Shown here piece after piece: positions 25,475 to 35,145 of a DNA stretch of 64,000 bases; within the stretch, counting starts at the first letter, position 1; every line of letters starts with the position of its first letter. Location of the stretch: NCBI GenBank assembly GCA_947624305.1, contig CANQKC010000003.1:1-64000 (forward strand), written 5' to 3'. Below the pieces are notes generated by a model. The model had not been told where the DNA came from. It was given only the letters and a program-made list of their open reading frames with translations, and did no database searches. Position numbers and translations under genes: made by a program. This DNA is from an uncultured Monoglobus sp. (GTDB taxonomy: Bacteria; Bacillota; Clostridia; Monoglobales; Monoglobaceae).

Positions 25475-28300
25475 ATGGCGGCAAAAACAAAAACAACAAA
25501 AAACACAAAATCAAATAAATCGGCAAAGCCGAAGCAAAGCGGCGGACGGGGCGCGGCGAGAGCCGCGGCAAGGGCCGAAAAGACCGCTCCGGTCAAAAAG
25601 CCCGTCAAGCGCATGTCGGGCGAGGTGCATGGAATACTGCTGATCGCGGCTGCGCTGCTGCTCGTGTGCGCATTTTATGTGCCCGCGGCGGGAATAGTCG
25701 GACAGTTTATCAAAAACGTGTGCTACGGCCTGTTCGGCGCGGCGGCCTCGATATTTTTCGTGTACTTTTTGATCGCGGGAATAAACGCGTTCCGCGACAA
25801 AAGCTCCGAGAGCGCCGCGTACAAATGGATAATCCTGCTCGGGCTTATGATATGCTCGGGCGTGATATACGCGCTGTTTAAGCGCGATACCGGCTTTGTT
25901 GACGGAGGCTTCGGCGCCAACCTGCGCAATCTTTATGAAAACGGCATTGACGGCGTCGGCGGCGGAATAATCAGCGGCTTTATCTGCAAGGTCCTGACGC
26001 TGCTCATCGGCTATATGGGCGCGTGGGTATGCGCCTGCGCGCTGACTCTGGTGCTGCTTATTATCCTCACCGGCGTTTCGATAGAGGGGATATTCAGGAA
26101 GATCGTCAACTTTTTCGGCGGCATCAAAAACAGCTTTCGCGAGCGCATGGAGAGCGAGATCGAGATCGACCCGATAGCGCCGCACACCACCGAGCGCAAG
26201 GAAAAGAAAAAATCAATATTCGCGCTCATGTCAGCGCGCCGCGCCGCAAAAAAAGAGGCGAAGCGCCGCGCCAAGGAGAGCGCCGCCCGCCAAAAGGCCG
26301 AGGAGCCCACGCCGCCGCGGCGGAAGCCCGAAATACCCGAGACCCCCACAAAGCCGCAGCGCTTTGTGATACGCGAAAACGACGATCAGCCCGGCGCGGA
26401 GTCCGCGAGACAGCGGTTCAGCATTGATGACCTGCCGTTTGACATTGACGGGATAAAGAGCGGGACAGCGGAGATCGAGACCGAGGTTCCCGACGACCCG
26501 TTTTCCGGAGTTGACGTGCCGGAATTCCTTGACAAGAGCAAGACGGGCGCGCTCACCAGAACGCCCGACGAAAACGGCGTGATCCCCGAGGAAAGCGACC
26601 CCGACGATTTTGAGCCGCCGAGCGACGCGAAAATGGAGGACCGCCTTGACCCGATGACCAAAAGAGCCTTGGACAGCGGCGTGCCGCTTGACGAGGCCGT
26701 GACCAAGGGCCGCAAAATGCTGCTTGACGAAAAGACCTCGCCTGCCGACAAGATAGCCGCCGAGATCGAGGAAAACGACTCAAGACCTCAGCTCGTTTAC
26801 TATCAGCTCCCGCCGATCGAGCTTTTGGCGGAGCCGAAGCACAAGCGCAAAACCAAAGATGAAATAAAGCGCGAGCTTGAGGAAAAGGCCAACCACCTGC
26901 TTGACACGCTGAACAGCTTTAAGGTCGAGGCCGACATAATCAACATAACCCAGGGCCCCTCGGTGACGAGGTTTGAGCTTCAGCCGGGAAAGGGCGTCAA
27001 GGTGGCGCAGATAACCCGTCTGGCCGACGACATCGCCCTGAGCCTCGCCGCGCCCGGCGTCAGGATCGAGGCGCCGATCCCCGGAAAGGCGGCCATAGGC
27101 ATCGAGATACCGAACTCCGAGCGGCAGTCGGTCCCGATCCGCGAGGTCATCGACACGCCCGCATTCCGCAATCGCAACTCCAAGACCACGGTCGCGCTCG
27201 GCAAAGACATCAGCGGAAGCTGCGTCGTGGCCGACATCGCCGACTTCCCGCACATATTGATCGCGGGAGCCACCGGCTCGGGCAAATCCGTCTGCATCAA
27301 CTCGCTGATAACCAGTATTCTCTATAAGGCGAAGCCGAACGAGATAAAAATGATAATGGTTGACCCCAAAATGGTCGAGCTGGGCGTTTATAACGGGATC
27401 CCGCATCTGCTGATTCCGGTCGTGACCGACCCGAAGCACGCGGCGGGCGCCCTCAACTGGGCCGTGATCGAAATGCAGAACCGCTACGCGCTGCTTAAGG
27501 ACAACAAGGTCAGGAACCTTGACGGCTACAACAAGCTCATGGAGGAAAACGGCGAGCCGGACGCGAAGCTGCCCGAGATCGTGATCATCATCGACGAGCT
27601 GGCCGATCTGATGAGCGTCGCCAAGAGCGAGGTCGAGGAGGCGATAAACCGCCTCGCGGCGCTGGCGAGAGCCGCGGGAATGTATCTGGTGATCGCCACG
27701 CAGAGGCCGTCGGTCAACGTCATCACGGGCGTTATCAAGGCCAACATTCCCTCAAGAATAGCCTTCGCTGTCTCACAGCAGGTCGACAGCCGCACGATCA
27801 TCGACTCGGCGGGCGCGGAAAAGCTGCTCGGCATGGGCGACATGCTGTATTACCCGCGCGGCGAGCTGAAGCCGATACGCGTTCAGGGCAACTTCGTCTC
27901 GGACAACGAGATCGAGGCGCTCGTGAATTACATAAAAAATCAGTACGAGGCCGAGTATGATGAGGAGCTCATCGAAAAAATCGAGAAAGAGCACGAGAAG
28001 GTCGCCGCCGATCTGGAGAACGCGGGCACGCGCGAAGCCACGGCTTCGGCATCCGCGGGCGGCTCGAGCAGGACGGACGACATGTTCCTCGACGCGGTCG
28101 AGCTGGTGCTCGAAAGCGGACAGGCCTCGGTGGCCATGTTCCAGCGCAAATTCAAAATGGGCTATCAGCGCGCGGCCAAGCTGATCGACCAGATGGAAGA
28201 ACGCAAAATAATCGGCCCCTACGAGGGCACCAAGCCCCGTCAGGTCCTCATAACCCGCCAGGAATTCAACGAAATGAAATTTAACCGCGAAAATTCATAA
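25475..28300 (+). CDS. DNA translocase FtsK/SpoIIIE
   Basis: 941-residue motor that pumps DNA through the division or sporulation septum. A basic Lys/Ala-rich N-terminus leads about four membrane helices (residues 50-205), a charged linker with an EKKKS and proline-rich stretch, then the alpha domain and the motor with Walker [13 protein letters not shown] near 598 and Walker [14 protein letters not shown]. The C-terminal gamma winged helix ([20 protein letters not shown]...[12 protein letters not shown]) reads orientation sequences. The GH26-like gene follows 19 bp later. Whether it acts as FtsK or SpoIIIE cannot be told from sequence. Confidence 0.95.
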   Translation: MAAKTKTTKNTKSNKSAKPKQSGGRGAARAAARAEKTAPVKKPVKRMSGEVHGILLIAAALLLVCAFYVPAAGIVGQFIKNVCYGLFGAAASIFFVYFLIAGINAFRDKSSESAAYKWIILLGLMICSGVIYALFKRDTGFVDGGFGANLRNLYENGIDGVGGGIISGFICKVLTLLIGYMGAWVCACALTLVLLIILTGVSIEGIFRKIVNFFGGIKNSFRERMESEIEIDPIAPHTTERKEKKKSIFALMSARRAAKKEAKRRAKESAARQKAEEPTPPRRKPEIPETPTKPQRFVIRENDDQPGAESARQRFSIDDLPFDIDGIKSGTAEIETEVPDDPFSGVDVPEFLDKSKTGALTRTPDENGVIPEESDPDDFEPPSDAKMEDRLDPMTKRALDSGVPLDEAVTKGRKMLLDEKTSPADKIAAEIEENDSRPQLVYYQLPPIELLAEPKHKRKTKDEIKRELEEKANHLLDTLNSFKVEADIINITQGPSVTRFELQPGKGVKVAQITRLADDIALSLAAPGVRIEAPIPGKAAIGIEIPNSERQSVPIREVIDTPAFRNRNSKTTVALGKDISGSCVVADIADFPHILIAGATGSGKSVCINSLITSILYKAKPNEIKMIMVDPKMVELGVYNGIPHLLIPVVTDPKHAAGALNWAVIEMQNRYALLKDNKVRNLDGYNKLMEENGEPDAKLPEIVIIIDELADLMSVAKSEVEEAINRLAALARAAGMYLVIATQRPSVNVITGVIKANIPSRIAFAVSQQVDSRTIIDSAGAEKLLGMGDMLYYPRGELKPIRVQGNFVSDNEIEALVNYIKNQYEAEYDEELIEKIEKEHEKVAADLENAGTREATASASAGGSSRTDDMFLDAVELVLESGQASVAMFQRKFKMGYQRAAKLIDQMEERKIIGPYEGTKPRQVLITRQEFNEMKFNRENS

Positions 28301-28319
28301 AAATTGCGAGGTATGCAAA

Positions 28320-30023
28320 ATGAAACGAAAAATAACCGCTTTTGCCGTTTTTATCACAATGCTCCTGTCGGCCGTATCTCCCGCGTTCGCGTTCAGCTTT
28401 CCCGAGCCCGACTGGGGCGCGCTTCTGCGCGAGCGCGAGCAGATGGTCAGTCAGACGGATTTTGAGCTTTACGCCGAAGGCGGCGTTCAGTCGGCGCCAT
28501 ACTACGGCGCGAAGTTCGAGCCGCGCGGCGGAGCCTATATCGGAATGATCGCCGAGACCTCGGAGGAGTTTGCGCCTCTCGGCTGTTATCTGACATATAT
28601 CGACAACATGAATCAGGACGATTTGTATTATCCCGCCAATCGAATGATCGAGGATGACAATGTTGTGACTATGGTCGGCTGGACTATATCCGACCTTGAC
28701 AGCGTAAATTACGGCACGGTATACTCGGTGCTCGAGCGGCTCAACAGCTACGGCAAGCCAATGTTTATCAGGTTCGCCAACGAGATGAATGAGTCCTCGA
28801 TCGGCCTCGATCCCGACAAATATATCCGTGTGTTCCGCACGGTGGCCGACATTGCTCACGGGTTCCCCAACCTGGCGGTAGTGTGGTCGCCGATGGACAT
28901 CGGTTCGCTCGACAGGCCGTTCGGATACTTTTACCCCGGCGACGAGTATGTCGACTGGGTGGGCCTAAGCAGCTATTCCATGATGTATTTCCTCGGCAAT
29001 CCCGACACCACATACAAAGACAGCGTTTACTTTATGACCGGCGACTACGCGTGGGCGACAAACAAAGTAAAGCCGTTTATGAACTTTTTAAGCGCCAACA
29101 ACATTAACAAGCCGATAATGATCAGCGAGGGTGGCGTCGCCACCAACACAAACTTCGGCCCGACACCGCAGAATTGGACTGCGCCGAGAATGCGCAATTT
29201 CCTTTGGTCGCTCGTGATGAAATATCCGCAGATCAAAATGGTGAACTATTTCAACACCCACCGCGCGAACGAAACTTCGAGATACGACATAAATGACTAC
29301 CCCTACGCCTGCGAAATTTTCAAAGAGGCCGAAAACAGCGGAGCCTATATCAGAGAGGCCGGCGGTCAGCCCGACTTCGTATTTCAGCCCGCGAACGGCG
29401 CGGGAACATTAGCCGCGAAAAACGGATTTGTGAAGCTCTACACCCTCGCGCACATTCCGAAACAGCCCGACATCACCGTTAATTACTCCATTGACGGCGG
29501 TTGGACACATTCGTCGAGCCAGATACCGTATATATACAATCTGAACATCTCGGCTCTGACCGACGGAGCCCATTCTCTCAAAATATCCGCCGCGGGCAAC
29601 GAAAAGAGCTACACATTCTACAAGCGCGGCGGCGCAATCGCTTTCGGCGCGGAACCCGAATACGTCCCCGCCGCTCCCGAGATCAGCGTCACGCTGAACG
29701 GTTCAAAAATAACCTTTGACCAATCGCCGGTCATGGATAACGACCGCGTTCTTGTGCCGATGCGCAAGATATTCGAGGCGCTTGGCGCGGACGTGTACTG
29801 GGACGATGCCGAGCAGACCGCCATAGCCGAAAGGGGCGGCAAAACAATAATAATCCCGATAGGCAAAAACTACATGACGGTAAACGGCAGCCGCATAACG
29901 CTTGACGTGCCCGCCCAACTGATCAACAACCGAACGCTGGTGCCCGCCCGGGCCGTCAGCGAAGCCCTCGGCTGCGCCGTAGACTGGAACGATCCCGCCC
30001 AAACCGTAATCATCACCGATTAA
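28320..30023 (+). CDS. secreted GH26-like glycoside hydrolase with stalk domain
   Basis: 567 residues. Signal peptide (ITAFAVFITMLLSAVSPAFA), then a TIM-barrel region resembling GH26 beta-mannanases: the putative acid E155 in RFANEMNESS and nucleophile E270 in KPIMISEGG. Next comes a small beta region, then a C-terminal copper-amine-oxidase-like stalk domain with the two typical repeats VLVPMRKIFEALGADVYWDD and TLVPARAVSEALGCAVDWND. Such domains are found on Clostridia wall proteins. It may cut mannan-type or wall glycans. The gene follows ftsK closely and ends at a strong bidirectional terminator. Confidence 0.82.
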   Translation: MKRKITAFAVFITMLLSAVSPAFAFSFPEPDWGALLREREQMVSQTDFELYAEGGVQSAPYYGAKFEPRGGAYIGMIAETSEEFAPLGCYLTYIDNMNQDDLYYPANRMIEDDNVVTMVGWTISDLDSVNYGTVYSVLERLNSYGKPMFIRFANEMNESSIGLDPDKYIRVFRTVADIAHGFPNLAVVWSPMDIGSLDRPFGYFYPGDEYVDWVGLSSYSMMYFLGNPDTTYKDSVYFMTGDYAWATNKVKPFMNFLSANNINKPIMISEGGVATNTNFGPTPQNWTAPRMRNFLWSLVMKYPQIKMVNYFNTHRANETSRYDINDYPYACEIFKEAENSGAYIREAGGQPDFVFQPANGAGTLAAKNGFVKLYTLAHIPKQPDITVNYSIDGGWTHSSSQIPYIYNLNISALTDGAHSLKISAAGNEKSYTFYKRGGAIAFGAEPEYVPAAPEISVTLNGSKITFDQSPVMDNDRVLVPMRKIFEALGADVYWDDAEQTAIAERGGKTIIIPIGKNYMTVNGSRITLDVPAQLINNRTLVPARAVSEALGCAVDWNDPAQTVIITD

Positions 30024-30025
30024 AA

Positions 30026-30058
30026 AAATTCCCGCGGCACATTTGGCCGCGGGGATTT
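30026..30058. terminator. bidirectional terminator between GH26-like gene and hicB
   Basis: CCCGCGGC/GCCGCGGG (30031-30038 with 30046-30053), with A-rich and T-rich flanks that extend the stem and give U-tracts on both strands. Confidence 0.85.
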
Positions 30059-30059
30059 G

Positions 30060-30404
30060 TTATTTGCTCAGCTTATATAGCGCGTATTGATTGAGCGAGA
30101 CGCCTTCTCTCTCCGCGGCCGCGGCAAGTGAGCGATGAAGCGATTTCGGGACTCTGACGACAAATTTGCCGCTGTAACGATCCTCGCTGCCCGGCAGCGG
30201 CACTTCAAATCCGTTTTCAAGCTTTGCCTCAATATATCCTTCCATCGCATCCAAAATATTTTGATACGCCTCATCAAATGTTTCTCCGTCGCTCTGACAG
30301 CCGTCAAGCTCCATTACGCGCGCGTAATAATACTCGCCGCTCTCATCATTGACTTTTTGGATAATAAAGTTATAAGGCAGCTTCATGTATTCTTTAACAG
30401 TCAT
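30060..30404 (-). CDS. HicB family antitoxin-like protein
   Basis: 114 residues. The N-terminal HicB fold (YNFIIQKVNDESGEYYYARV, ELDGCQSDGETFDEA) is followed by a ribbon-helix-helix like tail (KFVVRVPKSLHRSLAAAAER, SLNQYALYKL) that binds operators in HicAB systems. Normally a HicA toxin of about 60-80 residues is adjacent; none is visible. Instead a Cys-rich small protein gene lies directly upstream, and its final codons ATGGAGGTT supply the ribosome site for this gene (TAAATG junction), so the two are translationally coupled. Confidence 0.85.
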   Translation of the reverse strand: MTVKEYMKLPYNFIIQKVNDESGEYYYARVMELDGCQSDGETFDEAYQNILDAMEGYIEAKLENGFEVPLPGSEDRYSGKFVVRVPKSLHRSLAAAAEREGVSLNQYALYKLSK

Positions 30405-30686
30405 TTAAACCTCCATTTTTCGCGGACAATTATATATAGTACATGTTTTACAATATTTCTTATAATCCTCAGAAATGTAGCATAAATAATAATCACATTC
30501 ATTACAACATGCGTAAGGATGCGTTATCTCGTCATAATTGTTATCACTACCGGGACAATCTTTTCCAAAATTGCCCGGAATTAATTCAACACCCGTTACA
30601 TCAAATAACAATATATCAACTCCATAATGAAAAATGCGCAGCCGGAGCCACGCAAAAAAATGCACAAACTCCACTTGCTGCAACAC
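30405..30686 (-). CDS. small Cys-rich protein, coupled partner of HicB
   Basis: Up to 93 residues, no family recognised. The convincing part is the C-terminal half: GKDCPGSDNNYDEITHPYAC, CNECDYYLCYISEDYKKYC, KTCTIYNCPRKMEV, with Cys pairs in CxxC and CC arrangements that suggest a metal-binding or zinc-ribbon fold. The true start is uncertain: GTG 30686 gives the longest form, while an internal TTG (GGAG six bases before) would give about 67 residues. The stop overlaps the hicB ribosome site, which supports a real gene. It occupies the place where hicA would be expected. Confidence 0.5.
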   Translation of the reverse strand: MLQQVEFVHFFAWLRLRIFHYGVDILLFDVTGVELIPGNFGKDCPGSDNNYDEITHPYACCNECDYYLCYISEDYKKYCKTCTIYNCPRKMEV

Positions 30687-30859
30687 AATTTCACAACAAT
30701 GTCAAGAACAGACAACGCGTAAACAGAGGGTGCATTTTTATCAATGATAAAAATAGCACACGTTATCCGTTCTATTAAATTGTGAAATTATGTTGCAGGA
30801 ATATTATAGCATAACACTATTAAAAATGCAATATTTATATTTTATAAACCGAAAAAGAG

Positions 30860-30888
30860 TTGTATTTTACAACGTTTTGTGATATAAT
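30860..30888 (+). promoter_or_regulatory. extended -10 promoter of the 72-aa gene
   Basis: TTGTAT (30860-30865), 17-bp spacer ending TGA, TATAAT (30883-30888). Confidence 0.65.
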
Positions 30889-30922
30889 TAAGCTAATATC
30901 GGATTATTGAAAGGGTGATAGC

Positions 30923-31141
30923 ATGTCAAACAGAGAAATAGCGATTGATTTGATAAACAATCTTCCCGAATATAAACTAACATACATTATAGCATTTCTT
31001 AAAGGCGTTGCGTTCGATAATTTTATTAACGACAATATTTATTCCATTAGTTCTGCTGACGATCTGGCGGCTATAAAGGCGGCGCGAGCCGAATATCAAA
31101 ACGGTGAGACAATATCACACGAAGACATTAATTGGGATTAA
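30923..31141 (+). CDS. small antitoxin-like protein (unknown)
   Basis: 72 residues: REIAIDLINNLPEYKLTYII, AFLKGVAFDN, then an acidic tail ending NGETISHEDINWD. The pattern (short helical N-terminus, NLPEYKL, terminal SHEDI-W) recalls RelB/Phd-like antitoxins annotated in Clostridia, but no RelE or Doc toxin follows; a terminator comes within 10 bp. GAAAGGGTGAT precedes the ATG. It is divergent from the HicB unit. AT-rich, consistent with acquisition. Confidence 0.65.
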   Translation: MSNREIAIDLINNLPEYKLTYIIAFLKGVAFDNFINDNIYSISSADDLAAIKAARAEYQNGETISHEDINWD

Positions 31142-31148
31142 TATAATC

Positions 31149-31184
31149 AGCCCCATGCGTGTATGCGCACGAGGCTTGCTATTT
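31149..31184 (+). terminator. imperfect terminator after the 72-aa gene
   Basis: AGCC-C-C-A-TGCG pairs with CGCA-C-G-A-GGCT (two mismatches) across a 6-nt loop, followed by TGCTATTTTA. Confidence 0.5.
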
Positions 31185-31813
31185 TACCACGTTTCCTCAT
31201 AAAACCAAAGATTAGCGCATATCCGCTCCACATACAGCGTATTTCCGCCTGTGTGCGATATGAAACCGTTATTTTCCGCCTCAAACGGACCTTTGTAAAT
31301 TGTTTCAACGTCATCTATATTGTCATTGGGCAGGAAGTACACGCCGCGGCTCATGCCGGAGGGCGCGATCCCGCGGCTGCCGAAATCTATTTTTATTATA
31401 TTCTTTTCTTTGGTTATTCTTTGAACTCCGTCTAAATCCATGACCGCGATAACATTTCTGTCGTTAAGCGGTTCCCACCGTCCCTTGAGGCTGCCGGTGT
31501 TCATATCAATCCCCTCATCAATATGGATATAGTATTTGTCAAGCCCGACCGTTTCCTCGGGCGGCGGATCTTTCCCGGCGTCATACACTCCGACGATATT
31601 GCCCTCATATATAACATATGCCGCCGCGTTGATTATCCCGTTGTTTTGCCGTGCCGTGTCTGAAACCTCGGTTTTCGGGCTCAGGCTCGAATTTGAGCCT
31701 ACCGCGATCAAAAGCATAAACAGCGGCAGCAATAAACCCAATACCAACTTTTTGATTGCGGTAATTCCGATCGCTCCCAAAATCGCCGCGATCAGTATTT
31801 TGGCTTTTTTCAT
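31184..31813 (-). CDS. hypothetical exported/membrane protein
   Basis: 209 residues, no family recognised. One N-terminal hydrophobic stretch (KLVLGLLLPLFMLLIAVG) acts as an anchor or uncleaved signal; the rest is a soluble beta-rich domain (NAAAYVIYEGNIVGVYDAGK...RGVYFLPNDNIDDVETIYKG). Last gene of the DUF2975-XRE unit, 11 bp after the preceding gene. Function unknown. Confidence 0.65.
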   Translation of the reverse strand: MKKAKILIAAILGAIGITAIKKLVLGLLLPLFMLLIAVGSNSSLSPKTEVSDTARQNNGIINAAAYVIYEGNIVGVYDAGKDPPPEETVGLDKYYIHIDEGIDMNTGSLKGRWEPLNDRNVIAVMDLDGVQRITKEKNIIKIDFGSRGIAPSGMSRGVYFLPNDNIDDVETIYKGPFEAENNGFISHTGGNTLYVERICANLWFYEETW

Positions 31814-31824
31814 ATACCTATCTC

Positions 31825-32340
31825 CTATGTGTCAAGTTCATATATCCATAATTTTTTGTCGTCCTCGGAATATACGCCTATAATATAATTAAGCGAAAAC
31901 TTCGCGTCCGTCGAGAACCCATACCTGCCTGTTTGCTTATCATAAACACAGTAAAAGCCGCTTTGAGCGGGCGGTATTCTGTCATTACGGTACGCAAAAG
32001 CGCCGCGCTCACCGTACAAGAGCGAATTTGCCTCATCGTCTATGTTTTCCCACACGCCGCTTATTTTTATTTCGGCAATCAGATTGTCCGCTTCCTTATC
32101 GCTAAGTTCATACATTTTTACAGTCTCGCCGTCGCCGTGAAATCCACCATGAGTGTCCTTGTGTAAATCGGCGCCGCGCTCGGGTATATCGATCATAAGA
32201 GCTTTGTCATATTTATTATAATTTTTGACTTCTATGGTTATAACGCATACCGCGGTAAAAATCACAGAAACCGCGAACGATGCGGCGGTAATAATCGCAA
32301 AAATTTTAAATATTTTTAAAAACGCGCGTTTTTTCCTCAT
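31825..32340 (-). CDS. hypothetical single-pass membrane protein
   Basis: 171 residues with a basic N-terminus (RKKRAFLKIFKIF), one helix (AIITAASFAVSVIFTAVCVI) and an extracellular acidic domain (SGFYCVYDKQTGRYGFSTDA...YSEDDKKLWIYELDT). It overlaps the XRE gene by 35 bp. It shares the membrane-plus-exodomain plan of its downstream neighbour, suggesting a joint role, but no homology is recognised. Confidence 0.65.
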   Translation of the reverse strand: MRKKRAFLKIFKIFAIITAASFAVSVIFTAVCVITIEVKNYNKYDKALMIDIPERGADLHKDTHGGFHGDGETVKMYELSDKEADNLIAEIKISGVWENIDDEANSLLYGERGAFAYRNDRIPPAQSGFYCVYDKQTGRYGFSTDAKFSLNYIIGVYSEDDKKLWIYELDT

Positions 32341-32548
32341 AACTGTTCCCCCTGTATTCCAGAATGTCCGCGGGCTGGCAATCGAGCGCGGCGCATATTT
32401 CAGCGAGAGTCGAAAACCTTATCGCCTTTGCCTTGTTGTTTTTGAGTATCGAAAGGTTGGCGGGGGTTATTCCGATCCTCTCCGCCAACTCCATAAGCCC
32501 GATCTTACGCTTTGCCATCATAACGTCAAGATTAACAATAATTCCCAT
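32306..32548 (-). CDS. XRE/Cro-type regulator (HTH_26) paired with DUF2975
   Basis: 80 residues, almost wholly a Cro/C1 helix-turn-helix: LDVMMAKRKIGLMELAERIG, ITPANLSILKNNKAKAIRFS, TLAEICAALDCQPADILEY. This short form regularly follows a DUF2975 membrane protein in Firmicutes and probably autoregulates the unit. The start lies 9 bp after the DUF2975 stop. Confidence 0.88.
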   Translation of the reverse strand: MGIIVNLDVMMAKRKIGLMELAERIGITPANLSILKNNKAKAIRFSTLAEICAALDCQPADILEYRGNSYEEKTRVFKNI

Positions 32549-32557
32549 TACGCCACC

Positions 32558-32995
32558 TCATATCGTCAGATCGTTTTCAAGCTTGATTCGCACGGCGGTC
32601 TCAAAAAGCCGCGACAGCGTGAAGCAGAACAGACCGCCGCAGACAAATATAATGACTATCATCACCGTCGAGACAGTCGGCAGAAAAAACAGCTTTAAAA
32701 CATACACAAGCCCTATGCACCACGCCGCAATGCCGACGTTCCCGAGCGACTTCACATTATCGGCCACAAACGGATCGCCCGCTTTTATCGTCTTAAACAT
32801 TTTTCTGAGCTGCCGCATAATGAAAACTGACGCGATGCCCGAAAGAAAGACCGCGCCTGCCTGAACATAAAAATCAAAGCCGCGATAGCCGTAGAGATAG
32901 ACCGCCGCGGGCGAAAATGCGCAGGCAGGGATCCCCAGCCAAAACATAATGCTCACGCACCACTCGGTCAGCGTTATAATCTTTGATCTGTACAT
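32558..32995 (-). CDS. DUF2975 membrane protein
   Basis: 145 residues with four hydrophobic helices, GDPFVADNVKSLGNVG in the first cytoplasmic loop and the C-terminal RLFETAVRIKLENDLTI, all diagnostic of DUF2975. Function unknown; the family is nearly always coupled to a small XRE regulator, as here. A fully consensus promoter lies upstream. Confidence 0.88.
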   Translation of the reverse strand: MYRSKIITLTEWCVSIMFWLGIPACAFSPAAVYLYGYRGFDFYVQAGAVFLSGIASVFIMRQLRKMFKTIKAGDPFVADNVKSLGNVGIAAWCIGLVYVLKLFFLPTVSTVMIVIIFVCGGLFCFTLSRLFETAVRIKLENDLTI

Positions 32996-33025
32996 AATAC
33001 CACCTCATTTTGTATTGATATTTTG

Positions 33026-33054
33026 ATTATATCACCAACAATATCATTTGTCAA
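33026..33054 (-). promoter_or_regulatory. perfect consensus promoter of the DUF2975 operon
   Basis: TTGACA (33049-33054), 17-bp spacer ending TGA, TATAAT (33026-33031). Confidence 0.85.
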
Positions 33055-33087
33055 TAATTATTTATTGTTTTTCGATAAATAATTATC

Positions 33088-33122
33088 TAAAAAAACAGCC
33101 CCGCGGTATATAAACCGCGGGG
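33088..33122 (-). terminator. terminator of the ribosomal superoperon
   Basis: CCCCGCGG/CCGCGGGG stem (33099-33106 with 33115-33122), 8-nt loop, then CTGTTTTTTT on the minus strand, just after rplQ. Confidence 0.9.
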
Positions 33123-33136
33123 ATTTTGTTTTTAAA

Positions 33137-33478
33137 TTAAACCAGCTCCAGTACGGACATTTCCGCTGCGTCGCCGCGGCGGGGTCCGATCTTGATGATT
33201 CTTGTGTATCCGCCGTTTCTGCTTTGATACTTGGGAGCGATCTCGTCAAACAGCTTCGATACGACCTCTCTCTTTGTGATGTACGAGAGCGCCTGTCTCT
33301 TGGTGTGAAGCGTGTTCTTTTTACCGAGCGTTATCATTTTGTCGGCCATTCTCTTAACCTCTTTGGCTCTGGTTGTGGTAGTCTCGATCTTGCCGTTTTC
33401 CAGAAGCGAGGTTGTGAGATTTCTGAGCATGGCGCGTCTGTGAGCGGTCGGTCTGCCCAGCTTTCTCTGCTGTGCCAT
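33137..33478 (-). CDS. rplQ: 50S ribosomal protein L17
   Basis: Last gene of the operon. [20 protein letters not shown] and the [20 protein letters not shown] core are conserved; 113 residues, the short bacterial form. ATG 33478 (MAQQRKL) replaces an upstream TTG-like extension. 32 bp after rpoA. Confidence 0.95.
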   Translation of the reverse strand: MAQQRKLGRPTAHRRAMLRNLTTSLLENGKIETTTTRAKEVKRMADKMITLGKKNTLHTKRQALSYITKREVVSKLFDEIAPKYQSRNGGYTRIIKIGPRRGDAAEMSVLELV

Positions 33479-33510
33479 ATAAATCACCTCTTCCTGTAAT
33501 TCTAAAACTA

Positions 33511-34458
33511 TTAATCGTCATTGGCGAGGCTCAGGTCCATAGCCTGAAGCTTCGACATAACCTCCTCAAGCGACTTTCTGCCGAGGTTCCTCACCTTCAT
33601 CATGTCGCTTTCGCTGCGGGTCGTCAGATCCTGAACGGTGTTGATGCCCGCGCGCTTTAAACAGTTGTAGGAACGGACTGACAGGTCAAGCTCCTCAATA
33701 GTCGTTTCGAGAACCTTTTCCTTCTGTCCCTCTTCCTTCTCTATCATGATCTCAACGTTCTTCGCGTTGTCAGACAAATCAATGAACAGTCTCAGATGCT
33801 CGCTGATTATCTTTGCCGCGAGAGACACCGCCTCGGCGGGAGAAATCGTTCCGTTTGTCCAAATCTCGATCGTGAGCTTGTCATAATCGGTAACGTTGCC
33901 TACGCGGGTCGTCTGAACCTCATAATTAACCTTTTCAACCGGTGTGAATATGGAGTCGGTGGCGATAACGCCAATCTGGTCGCGAACGAGCTCCTTATTA
34001 ACATCCGACGAAACATAACCGCGGCCTCTGTCAATCACGATCTCCATGAACAGCTTCGCATCGTCGTCCAGCGTGGCGATGTGCAGATCCTCGTTAAGGA
34101 TCTCAACGTCCGCGTCATGCTTGATGTCGCGGGCGCAGACCTCGCCGGCGCCCTCCTGATTAATGTAAATCGTCTTCGGCTGGTCGGAGTGAAGCTTGAT
34201 CACAAGGTTCTTTATGTTCAGTATGATCTCGGTAACATCCTCTTTGACTCCGGGAATGGTGGAAAACTCATGGAGCACGCCGTCAATCTTTATCGATGTG
34301 GAAGCCACACCGGGCAGAGACGACAGCAGCATCCGTCTCAAGGAGTTGCCGAGAGTCGTTCCGTAGCCTCTCTCAAGAGGCTCGATGACAAATTTCGCGT
34401 ATTTTTCATCTTCCGATGACTCAACACATTCGATTCTCGGTTTTTCAATCTCAATCAT
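33511..34458 (-). CDS. rpoA: RNA polymerase alpha subunit
   Basis: 315 residues. The N-terminal dimerisation domain shows [20 protein letters not shown], and the C-terminal domain, which binds UP elements and activators, carries [20 protein letters not shown] and [15 protein letters not shown]. Sits between rpsD and rplQ as in most bacteria. Confidence 0.97.
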   Translation of the reverse strand: MIEIEKPRIECVESSEDEKYAKFVIEPLERGYGTTLGNSLRRMLLSSLPGVASTSIKIDGVLHEFSTIPGVKEDVTEIILNIKNLVIKLHSDQPKTIYINQEGAGEVCARDIKHDADVEILNEDLHIATLDDDAKLFMEIVIDRGRGYVSSDVNKELVRDQIGVIATDSIFTPVEKVNYEVQTTRVGNVTDYDKLTIEIWTNGTISPAEAVSLAAKIISEHLRLFIDLSDNAKNVEIMIEKEEGQKEKVLETTIEELDLSVRSYNCLKRAGINTVQDLTTRSESDMMKVRNLGRKSLEEVMSKLQAMDLSLANDD

Positions 34459-34500
34459 TGTTAAACCTCCTATAAAATTAGGATATAGGCAAAAAGCCTA

Positions 34501-35094
34501 TTATTTGCTGTAATACTCGACTATCAAGTGCTCCTCTACAGGGAAGTCGATATCCTCTCTGTCAGCAAGCGCAATGATTTTGCCTTCCAATGTGTCTTTG
34601 TTCATGTCGATCCACTTGGGAACCAGTCTGTTGGAGTTTCTCTCAACGATGTCCTTCATTCTTTCGGCGTTTCTGCTCTTTTCCTTCAGGCTGATGACCT
34701 CGCCGGGCTTAACGAGGTAAGAGGGAATGTTAACTCTCTTGCCGTTGACCGTAACGTGGCCGTGGTTCACTATCTGTCTCGCCTCGCGTCTTGTGTTGGC
34801 AAGACCCATGCGGTAGATAACGTTGTCAAGTCTTGACTCAAGGATGCTCAGCAGGCACTCGCCCGTAACGCCGTTCATCTTTGTGGCCATAACATAGTAT
34901 TTAGCGAACTGTTTTTCCAGAACGCCGTATATAAATCTGACCTTCTGCTTTTCATTAAGCTGCATGCCATATTCGCTCTGCTTTTTCCGTCTCTGGTCAA
35001 AGGTTCTGTTCGAGCTCTTGTCTATGCCCATAACGGCGGGCTCGATACCCAGAGTGCGGCATCTTTTAAGCACAGGCTGCATATTTTTAGCCAT
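34501..35094 (-). CDS. rpsD: 30S ribosomal protein S4
   Basis: 197 residues. Primary 16S binder and, in Bacillus, autoregulator. Visible are KQSEYGMQLNEKQKVRFIYG and the S4 RNA-binding domain SRLDNVIYRMGLANTRREAR...NHGHVTVNGKRVNIPSYLV. It lacks the four-Cys N-terminal zinc motif (only C12 remains). 51 bp after rpsK. Confidence 0.96.
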   Translation of the reverse strand: MAKNMQPVLKRCRTLGIEPAVMGIDKSSNRTFDQRRKKQSEYGMQLNEKQKVRFIYGVLEKQFAKYYVMATKMNGVTGECLLSILESRLDNVIYRMGLANTRREARQIVNHGHVTVNGKRVNIPSYLVKPGEVISLKEKSRNAERMKDIVERNSNRLVPKWIDMNKDTLEGKIIALADREDIDFPVEEHLIVEYYSK

Positions 35095-35145
35095 TTTATT
35101 TCCTCCTTCAAATCTAATTTTAATATTCGGTGTCCGCGGTTTAAA

